Below are positions 58,283 through 64,000 of a stretch of 64,000 bases of DNA, piece by piece. Below the pieces are notes generated by a model. The model did no database searches and was not told where the DNA came from. It saw only the letters and a program-made list of their open reading frames with translations. The stretch's first letter is position 1, and every line of letters starts with the position of its first letter. Source of the DNA: Vibrio ishigakensis (lineage in GTDB: Bacteria; Pseudomonadota; Gammaproteobacteria; Enterobacterales; Vibrionaceae). The stretch is from assembly GCF_024347675.1 (NCBI RefSeq), contig NZ_AP024881.1, positions 248,001 through 312,000 of the forward strand, given 5' to 3'. The position numbers and the translations under genes were made by a program.

Positions 58283-59341
58283 TTGAAGATTCTATATGGC
58301 GTCCAAGGGACGGGAAACGGTCATATTGCTCGCGCGAGGGCGATGGCAAAAGCGCTAAAACGTACCGAGGGCATTGACGTTGATTTTGTATTCTCTGGTA
58401 GAGAGAAACAGAAGTACTTTTCTATGGATGTGTTTGATGATTACCGCACCTTCTCTGGGCTGACCTTCAACTCCAGCAAGGGCAAGGTGGACTACATCAA
58501 GACCGCGACTAGCAATAATTTGGTAGAGCTGTTTCAGGATATCAGCACAGTAAACGTCAAGGAATACGATCTAGTGCTGAATGACTTCGAACCTGTTACC
58601 GCTTGGGCTGCCCGAAAGCAAGATGTGCCATGTATCGGTATCAGTCACCAGAATGCATTCCGCTATCATGTACCAAAGAAAGGCTTTGGTTTGATGGATA
58701 AGACCATTATCCATCACTTCGCACCGGCCGATTTTCATCTAGGACTGCATTGGTATCATTTCGACCAACCTATATTGCCACCTATAGTGCACATAAATGC
58801 GCCTATGGAGGTGAGTGAACAAGACTTTATCCTGGTGTACCTGCCTTTTGAAGATCTCAAACAGGTCAGTGAATTACTGCAGCGCTTCGGTGAGTACCAA
58901 TTCCGTTGCTATCACCCGGATGTGCGAAATGCAGATGACTATCAGAATATTCAGTTTCGTCCTCTCTCTGTGGATGAATTTCAAAGAGACCTGTTTGCCT
59001 GCCAAGGGGTGATCGCCAACGGCGGATTTGAGTTGCCCTCTGAGGCGTTGAGTCTAGGTAAGAAATTATTGTTGAAGCCATTGGAAGGTCAGTTTGAGCA
59101 GCAGAGCAATGTTGCTACTATCGACTATCTTGGCCTGGGTAAGGCAATGCTAGAACTTGAACCCAGCATAGTGCGAAGCTGGCTCGAAGAGGACAAGCCG
59201 GATCCTATCTCTTATCCTGATGTCGCCTCTGCGATCTCACAGTGGGTAGTGGAAGGAGAGTGGGATCAACAACAGAAGTTGAGCGATGCTTTATGGAAAC
59301 AGGTCGATTTTCCTAGCCACTGCACCCACCTGATGGATTGA
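58283..59341 (+). CDS. MJ1255-type glycosyltransferase
   Basis: The start is a TTG at 58283 with TAGGAG seven bases upstream, overlapping the end of the PAP2 gene. The 352-residue protein begins MKILYGVQGTGNGHIARARA, the nucleotide-sugar GT-B start of the MJ1255/VC2487-like family (conserved hypothetical, related to MurG and diacylglycerol glucosyltransferases). The C-terminal half has the donor site with ANGGFELPSEALSLGKKLLLKPLEGQFEQ near 246-274 (quoted in pieces). Donor and acceptor are unknown. Coupling to a PAP2 phosphatase suggests glycolipid or lipid-carrier work at the inner membrane. Confidence 0.8.
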   Translation: MKILYGVQGTGNGHIARARAMAKALKRTEGIDVDFVFSGREKQKYFSMDVFDDYRTFSGLTFNSSKGKVDYIKTATSNNLVELFQDISTVNVKEYDLVLNDFEPVTAWAARKQDVPCIGISHQNAFRYHVPKKGFGLMDKTIIHHFAPADFHLGLHWYHFDQPILPPIVHINAPMEVSEQDFILVYLPFEDLKQVSELLQRFGEYQFRCYHPDVRNADDYQNIQFRPLSVDEFQRDLFACQGVIANGGFELPSEALSLGKKLLLKPLEGQFEQQSNVATIDYLGLGKAMLELEPSIVRSWLEEDKPDPISYPDVASAISQWVVEGEWDQQQKLSDALWKQVDFPSHCTHLMD

Positions 59342-59375
59342 TAAAATAGAGTTATAGCTCTCGTTAAATATGCAG

Positions 59376-59405
59376 AACCGACGCTGACAATCGTCGGTTT
59401 TTTTG
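59376..59405 (+). terminator. Intrinsic terminator after the glycosyltransferase gene
   Basis: AACCGACG pairs with CGTCGGTT around an 8-base loop, followed by a T-run. It lies 35 bp past the stop. The rest of the 364-bp gap to leuO is AT-rich. Confidence 0.88.
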
Positions 59406-59529
59406 TCTCTTTCGTTACTTAAATGGAACGCTGATTTTCATTTTTGCATCAAAAAGTCTACTAAAAGCTAATTTATATGTTTTTACACTTATATCAAAGC
59501 CTTGATCTAAAAGGGGTTTTATAAAGTGG

Positions 59530-59538
59530 TGCTAAAAT
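59530..59538 (+). promoter_or_regulatory. Possible extended -10 of leuO
   Basis: TGCTAAAAT matches the extended -10 TGNTATAAT with one change. No clear -35 lies at the proper distance. It would give a leader of about 160 bases before leuO. AT-rich surroundings are typical of leuO promoters silenced by H-NS. Confidence 0.35.
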
Positions 59539-59705
59539 GTACTGATTCTTTGTCAAATCGTTTGGCACGGTGAATGTTTTTGCCAGATAGTAGCCGTCGT
59601 TGATTATTCATCCAGTTGATGACTGAAAGATAAATGAGTACTTACAGATATGTATGTACTCGCATAAATCCAGTTCGGTGAACTTATTTGAAAGAGACAA
59701 ACGAT

Positions 59706-60683
59706 ATGTTGACTAGCAATACCCAAAACACAGTGACAAAAGGAGTTCGTCAAGAGAGTAACTTGCGTGGTGTGGATCTAAACCTATTGACGGTTTTTGA
59801 TGCAGTAATGCAAGAGCAAAACATTACCCGTGCGGCACAGAATCTAAATATGTCGCAGCCAGCGGTGAGTAACGCAGTGGCACGATTAAAGGTAATGTTC
59901 CAAGACGAACTTTTCATGCGTCAAGGTCGCGGTATTGCGCCAACGTTGCGTGCACGCCAACTATTTGGCCCAGTGCGTCAGGCGCTGCAGCTAATTAAGA
60001 ATGAACTACCAGGCGCAAGCTTTGATCCTGTGACTTCGACTCGCAACTTCTCAGTGGCTATCTGCACACCAAATGATGTGCGTTTTGCCCCTCGTCTAAT
60101 GCGTGATGTTGCGGCACAAGCTCCGAATGTTACCCTTAAGCTAGACTCTCTAGCGGGCAATACATTAGAAGAGAAGCTTAAATATCAGGATATCGATTTT
60201 GTTATCGACTACGCGAAGTTCGAAAAAGAAGGCTTTGTAAGCACAGAGATCTTCTCTGATGAGTTAGTAGTAGTGTGTTCGAAAAATCATCCTCGTCTTG
60301 GCGGTGTAAGCTCGATGAATCTAGAGCAGTTCCAAAATGAAAAGCACGCTCGTCTATCTCGCGTAAACGGCATGGTGAGCTTTAACGAGCTTATCTATAA
60401 GAATCTCGATTGTGAGACCGCCTATCAAGGTGCAACCCTAGGTAACCTTATTGCAGTAGCGGCTCAGTCTGAGCTTATCTGTGCGGTACCAAGCTGGATC
60501 ACTAAGTACTTCCCAGACAGCCTAGGCATCCAAACCATTCCTTATCCGAAAGCAGAGAAGCAAGTGAAGGCATATCTGACCTGGCACGAGTCTATCCAAA
60601 AAGATGGCGCTCACACCTGGATGCGTGACCAATTGATGGCGATTTGTGGCGAGGTTGCATCGGAAGAAGCTACTGGTTTCTAA
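59706..60683 (+). CDS. leuO: LysR family regulator LeuO
   Basis: LeuO is a global LysR-type regulator that antagonises H-NS in enterics and is controlled by ToxR in V. cholerae. The start is the ATG at 59706, with AAAGAGA upstream; a TTG at 59688 would give six more residues. The 325-residue protein has an N-terminal extension, then LRGVDLNLLTVFDAVMQEQN (about 20-39), and the helix-turn-helix ITRAAQNLNMSQPAVSNAVARL near 40-61, matching LeuO closely. The effector domain fills about 105-310. It lies between the leu/RND block and ilvI, consistent with its name. A strong terminator follows. Confidence 0.92.
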   Translation: MLTSNTQNTVTKGVRQESNLRGVDLNLLTVFDAVMQEQNITRAAQNLNMSQPAVSNAVARLKVMFQDELFMRQGRGIAPTLRARQLFGPVRQALQLIKNELPGASFDPVTSTRNFSVAICTPNDVRFAPRLMRDVAAQAPNVTLKLDSLAGNTLEEKLKYQDIDFVIDYAKFEKEGFVSTEIFSDELVVVCSKNHPRLGGVSSMNLEQFQNEKHARLSRVNGMVSFNELIYKNLDCETAYQGATLGNLIAVAAQSELICAVPSWITKYFPDSLGIQTIPYPKAEKQVKAYLTWHESIQKDGAHTWMRDQLMAICGEVASEEATGF

Positions 60684-60706
60684 GCCAAAAGATTACATTC
60701 AGTTAC

Positions 60707-60742
60707 AAAAGCACTGTAGATCAAATTTACAGTGCTTTTTTT
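60707..60742 (+). terminator. Intrinsic terminator after leuO
   Basis: AAAAGCACTGTA pairs perfectly with TACAGTGCTTTT around a 9-base loop, with T continuing. It lies 24 bp past the leuO stop, so the next gene is separate. Confidence 0.93.
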
Positions 60743-60824
60743 ATGTCCAAATCCTTGTAACTACTACCCTTATGGGGAAAAGAGAACGTGGCGGATGTCG
60801 CATTTTGTATAGCGTTCAACGCAA

Positions 60825-60830
60825 TATAAT
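60825..60830 (+). promoter_or_regulatory. Consensus -10 box before the acyl-CoA ligase gene
   Basis: A perfect TATAAT lies 70 bp before the chosen start. The hexamer 17 bp upstream, ATTTTG, is a poor -35, so the promoter may need an activator. The surrounding CGTTCAACGCAATATAATTG has GCGTT/AACGC symmetry just upstream. Confidence 0.45.
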
Positions 60831-60900
60831 TGCGTTTTATTTACTCGGATGTAGACTAGGCGCTCACTCAGCTTACAGGTGTAAGCCAAAAGGTAAGGTT

Positions 60901-62742
60901 ATGACCATCACAGAGTTTCATATTGTCAAAAAAGTACGTCAGCGCGCCATTGACGGAGGAGATAAGATCGCCCTAAAACACAAGGTTGGGGGTGATTGGC
61001 AAGGTATCTCTTGGAAGCAATTTGGACAGCAAATGGATGCTGTATCGCTGGCTCTGATGGCTCAAGGATTGAGTGTTCAAGATAAGGTAGGTATCAATTC
61101 CAACAACATGCCGAAGTGGAGCATGGCTGATTTGGGATCGCTGCAAGCACGCCTAGTGACTGTGCCTATCTATCCAACCAATACCGCAGAGCAATCTGCA
61201 TATGTAATTGAAAATGCGGACGTTAAGGTGCTGTTTGTTGGTGAACAAGAGCAGTACGATGCGGCCGTATCTATCTTCGATGAATGCCCTCAACTAGAGC
61301 TTATCGTGGCAATGAGCGAGGACATCAACCTTGGCGAACACTCAAATGTTCTGTCTTGGGATGCCTTCATTGAGCAAGGTCAACAAGCCTTAGCTGAAAA
61401 GCCGGAGTTGCAGCAAGACCTGGACCAACGTATCGAAGATGCTAACCTAGATGACTTAGTAACCCTTATCTATACCTCAGGTACAACAGGTCAACCTAAG
61501 GGTGTAATGCTCGATTACGCCAACTTCGCTTCTCAGCTGAAAGGCCATGACGAGAGATTGAGCCTAGGCGAAGATGACGTATCTCTGTGTTTCCTCCCGC
61601 TTTCTCACGTGTTCGAGCGTGCTTGGACCATGTACGTGCTGTATAAAGGCGCCACTAACTGCTATCTAATCGACACCATGCAGGTGCGTGAAGCCCTAGG
61701 TGAGGTTAAGCCTACGGTAATGTGTGCGGTACCGCGTTTCTACGAGAAGATCTTCTCTGCTATCCATGAAAAAGTATCTCGCGCTTCATTCGTGAAAAAA
61801 GCTATGTTTACTTGGGCGGTGAACATGGGCGCACGTATGGCACTATGTAAGCAAGAGGGCCGTGAGCCTTCGGTGATGCTGAAGAAGAGCCATGCTCTAG
61901 CGGATAAACTAGTGCTAGCTAAGCTTCGTGAACTGCTGGGTGGACGTATTAAGATGATGCCGTGTGGTGGTGCGAAACTGGACGAGACTATCGGTCGCTT
62001 CTTCCACGCTCTGGGTCTAAACGTCAAGCTTGGCTATGGTATGACAGAGACTACTGCAACCGTTTCTTGTTGGGATGAGCCAGCATTTAACCCAGATTCC
62101 ATCGGTACCTCTATGCCGGGTGCTCAGGTGAAGATTGGCGAGAACAATGAAATCTTAGTTCGTGGTCCTATGGTAATGCGCGGCTACTATAAGCTTCCTG
62201 AAGAAACAGCAAAGACCTTTGATGAACACGGCTTCTTGAAAACCGGTGATGCAGGTCATTTTGACGACAATGGCAACCTATTCATTACCGATCGCATCAA
62301 AGAGCTAATGAAAACCTCAGGCGGTAAGTATATTGCGCCTCAGGTAGTTGAAGGCACTATCGGTAAAGATCACTTTATCGAGCAGATCGCGGTTATTGCA
62401 GATACGCGTAAGTTTGTATCCGCATTGATTGTTCCAAGCTATGAAGCGCTAGAAGAGCACGCCAAAGAGCTGAATATCAAGTATCACGACAAGGTCGACC
62501 TGATCAAGCACAGCCAGATCGTTGAGATGCTTGAGGCGCGCGTTGCTGAGCTTCAGCAGAACCTAGCGAAGTTTGAGCAAGTCAAGAAGTTCAAGCTGTT
62601 ACCTAAAGCGTTCTCAATGGAGAAGGGTGAACTAACCCCGACTCAGAAGCTTCGTCGTAAAGTGATCAACGAGCGTTATCAGGAAGAAATTGAAGATATG
62701 TATGCTGAAGGTGGCAATCATAAGGCAAAACCTAAGCATTAA
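60901..62742 (+). CDS. Long-chain acyl-CoA synthetase (AMP-binding)
   Basis: This enzyme activates a fatty acid to acyl-CoA with ATP. The start is the ATG at 60901 (AAGGTAAGG upstream); the frame is open back to 60646, but that stretch holds the leuO terminator. The 613-residue protein starts MTITEFHIVKKVRQRAID. The P-loop is TLIYTSGTTGQPKGVML near 187-203, the adenylate motif YGMTETTATVSCW near 379-391, and the hinge ITDRIKELMKTSGGKYIAP near 462-480. It is longer and different from FadD, resembling the eukaryotic-like ACSL/FAA1 branch found in Vibrio near ilvI. Chain-length preference is unknown. Confidence 0.9.
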   Translation: MTITEFHIVKKVRQRAIDGGDKIALKHKVGGDWQGISWKQFGQQMDAVSLALMAQGLSVQDKVGINSNNMPKWSMADLGSLQARLVTVPIYPTNTAEQSAYVIENADVKVLFVGEQEQYDAAVSIFDECPQLELIVAMSEDINLGEHSNVLSWDAFIEQGQQALAEKPELQQDLDQRIEDANLDDLVTLIYTSGTTGQPKGVMLDYANFASQLKGHDERLSLGEDDVSLCFLPLSHVFERAWTMYVLYKGATNCYLIDTMQVREALGEVKPTVMCAVPRFYEKIFSAIHEKVSRASFVKKAMFTWAVNMGARMALCKQEGREPSVMLKKSHALADKLVLAKLRELLGGRIKMMPCGGAKLDETIGRFFHALGLNVKLGYGMTETTATVSCWDEPAFNPDSIGTSMPGAQVKIGENNEILVRGPMVMRGYYKLPEETAKTFDEHGFLKTGDAGHFDDNGNLFITDRIKELMKTSGGKYIAPQVVEGTIGKDHFIEQIAVIADTRKFVSALIVPSYEALEEHAKELNIKYHDKVDLIKHSQIVEMLEARVAELQQNLAKFEQVKKFKLLPKAFSMEKGELTPTQKLRRKVINERYQEEIEDMYAEGGNHKAKPKH

Positions 62743-62762
62743 TTTCTAAATACTGAAGATTT

Positions 62763-62801
62763 AAAGGCCACTGAGTGTGAATAACCTCAGTGGCCTTTTT
62801 G
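62763..62801 (+). terminator. Intrinsic terminator after the acyl-CoA ligase gene
   Basis: AAAGGCCACTGAG pairs with CTCAGTGGCCTTT around a 10-base loop and is followed by T. It lies 20 bp past the stop. Confidence 0.92.
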
Positions 62802-62883
62802 TTTTATATCAATGGGTTATTAATGCTCTTCACCTCGAAAACCAGTTTCTGTGAAACCCTGTTAATGAATTGTGTTTTTTACG

Positions 62884-62913
62884 TAGACATTTGTGGGTTA
62901 AAAGCGTTATCTT
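62884..62913 (+). promoter_or_regulatory. Possible promoter of ilvI
   Basis: TAGACA and TATCTT are separated by 18 bp. A start near 62920 would give a leader of about 170 bases, long for an ordinary gene. The match is moderate. Confidence 0.4.
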
Positions 62914-63011
62914 GAACAGGTTATTCTGCATCTGCTATGGCAGGTTCAGAAACATAGTAAGAACAGGCTCCACATGGGCTCATCGCCCTTGAGGAAGCGA
63001 GGATTTCACGA

Positions 63012-63033
63012 TTAGGCTACGAATAAGCCCTAA
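63012..63033 (+). promoter_or_regulatory. Hairpin in the ilvI leader
   Basis: TTAGGCT pairs with AGCCCTAA (one bulged C) around ACGAATA. The AGCCC arm could instead pair with GGGCT at 63067-63071, beside the AAGGAG site of ilvI (63081-63086). Another small GGGC/GCCC hairpin lies at 62976-62988. The alternatives suggest a regulatory leader, unproven. Confidence 0.4.
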
Positions 63034-63092
63034 ACTATGTCAAACCGCTTAGTTCATACACCCAATGGGCTAATGACGGTAAGGAGAAGTTA

Positions 63093-64000
63093 ATGGAAAT
63101 GCTATCCGGCGCTGAGATGGTCGTCCAGTCATTGATTGAAGAACAAGTAGAGCAAATCTTTGGCTATCCGGGCGGTTCAGTTCTCGACATCTACGATGCC
63201 CTTCACGCAAAGTCAGATCAGATCAAACACGTGTTGGTTCGACATGAGCAAGCGGCTACCCACATGGCAGACGGCTATGCCCGCGCCACAGGTAAGCCTG
63301 GCGTGGTTATGACCTGCTCTGGCCCTGGCGCAACTAATACTATCACAGGTATCGCAACCGCTTATATGGACTCTATCCCTATGATAGTGATCACCGGCAA
63401 CGTACCGAACAATCTTATCGGTAATGACGCCTTCCAAGAGTGCGATATCGTGGGTGTATCTCGACCTGTGGTAAAACACAGTTTCCTAGTCAAGCGCGCT
63501 GAAGACATCCCAGAGACTATTAAAAAAGCATTCTATATTGCATCCACCGGTCGCCCAGGCCCTGTGCTTATCGACCTGCCAAAGGATGTGATGAATCCGC
63601 TAATCAAACTGCCATACGAGTACCCTGAGTCGGTTAAGATGCGTTCTTATAATCCGACGACCTCGGGTCACAAGGGACAGATCAAGAAAGCCTTGAAAGC
63701 GCTTCTTGAGGCGAAGAAACCTGTCCTTTACGTTGGTGGTGGTGCGGTAATCTCCGAATCTGACGAATACCTAGTTCAGCTTGCTGAAGAACTGAATATC
63801 CCTGTAGTAAGTACGCTAATGGGACTTGGTGCCTTCCCAGGAATGCACAAGAATTCTCTGGGCATGCTAGGCATGCATGGTACCTATGAAGCCAATATGG
63901 CGATGCATAATGCCGACCTTATCTTCGGTGTGGGTGTACGCTTTGACGACCGTACCACCAACAACCTAGAGAAGTATTGTCCAAACGCTAAGGTTATCCA
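63093..64000 (+). CDS. ilvI: Acetolactate synthase III large subunit, 3' part outside window
   Basis: IlvI is the ThDP-dependent catalytic subunit of acetohydroxyacid synthase III, the first common step of valine, leucine and isoleucine synthesis. The gene is cut by the window end: 302 codons are visible of about 570. The start has AAGGAG at 63081. Signatures seen are [16 protein letters not shown] near 24-39, [19 protein letters not shown] near 50-68 with the catalytic Glu, and [20 protein letters not shown] near 75-94. The middle domain begins near 190. ilvH is expected just beyond the edge. A structured leader precedes it. Confidence 0.95.
   Translation, partial: MEMLSGAEMVVQSLIEEQVEQIFGYPGGSVLDIYDALHAKSDQIKHVLVRHEQAATHMADGYARATGKPGVVMTCSGPGATNTITGIATAYMDSIPMIVITGNVPNNLIGNDAFQECDIVGVSRPVVKHSFLVKRAEDIPETIKKAFYIASTGRPGPVLIDLPKDVMNPLIKLPYEYPESVKMRSYNPTTSGHKGQIKKALKALLEAKKPVLYVGGGAVISESDEYLVQLAEELNIPVVSTLMGLGAFPGMHKNSLGMLGMHGTYEANMAMHNADLIFGVGVRFDDRTTNNLEKYCPNAKVI

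Noticed and set aside
60646..60900. Upstream extension of the acyl-CoA ligase frame into leuO
   Set aside because: It runs through the leuO stop region and its intrinsic terminator; ATG 60901 has a good site.
62967..63015. 13-codon frame in the ilvI leader starting ATGGGCTCATCG
   Set aside because: No ribosome binding site and no branched-chain codon enrichment; the later mini-ORF is the better candidate.

Overview
The window reads as a stretch of ordinary core chromosome from a Vibrio or close Vibrionaceae relative. Gene content, gene order and most protein lengths match gammaproteobacteria. Blocks such as ytfJ/msrA/tamA/tamB/ytfP/fbp/mpl, lptD/surA/pdxA/rsmA/apaG/apaH and rplU/rpmA/obg keep the enterobacterial order. 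The His-rich zinc transport cluster (DUF2796 protein, ABC ATPase, permease, DUF3299), the ArgR/Mdh divergon and the ilvI/acyl-CoA ligase/leuO/leuABCD neighbourhood are Vibrio-like. I saw no tRNA, rRNA, CRISPR array, insertion sequence, integrase or phage gene. Both window edges cut a gene: an OapA/YtfB-type gene on the left and ilvI on the right.

Layout. 1-6.6 kb: OapA-like protein, ElaA acetyltransferase, SUMT (cobA), then a leftward zinc/metal transport cluster, YtfJ and MsrA. 6.7-15.1 kb: TamA-TamB outer-membrane assembly pair, YtfP, an NAD(P)-dependent epimerase/reductase, lipocalin Blc and Fbp. 15.4-24.1 kb: Mpl, UbiX, PhoH-like, RapA, RluA, a D-2-hydroxyacid dehydrogenase and UspA. 24.2-28 kb: a TAXI-type TRAP transporter (fused permease plus binding protein). 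28.4-33.6 kb: ArgR, Mdh, a 62-residue unknown, IspB, L21, L27 and Obg. 33.7-38.2 kb: a FUSC-type membrane protein, the YjjP/YjjB exporter pair, FolA, a LysR regulator and a small beta-barrel protein. 38.2-47.3 kb: ApaH, ApaG, RsmA, PdxA, SurA and LptD, then divergently DjlA, DUF924 and a DUF547 protein. 47.4-52.4 kb: the leuABCD operon with leader peptide and attenuator. 52.5-59.3 kb: a TetR-controlled RND efflux pair, a PAP2 phosphatase and an MJ1255-type glycosyltransferase. 59.7-64 kb: LeuO, an acyl-CoA ligase and the start of IlvI.

How parts work together. Envelope biogenesis dominates: TamA/TamB, SurA and LptD (with a sigma-E-like promoter), DjlA, Blc, Mpl, IspB (quinone side chain) and OapA. 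Branched-chain amino acid synthesis is carried by leuABCD, leuO and ilvI. Several transport systems show regulatory detail readable in the DNA. Intrinsic terminators sit directly after both periplasmic binding protein genes, ahead of their membrane components. Twin palindromes overlap the tetR promoter. Nested palindromes lie upstream of the TRAP operon.

Nothing here is clearly an undescribed defence or mobile system. The best leads are regulatory or structural: a possible small RNA or attenuator between fbp and mpl, a structured ilvI leader with a mini-ORF, the altered cysteine pattern of LptD, the twin TetR operators, the PAP2/glycosyltransferase pair, and the small protein between mdh and ispB. 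Gene starts were chosen by Shine-Dalgarno sequence, signal peptides and family length; they differ from the longest open frame in many genes, as noted.
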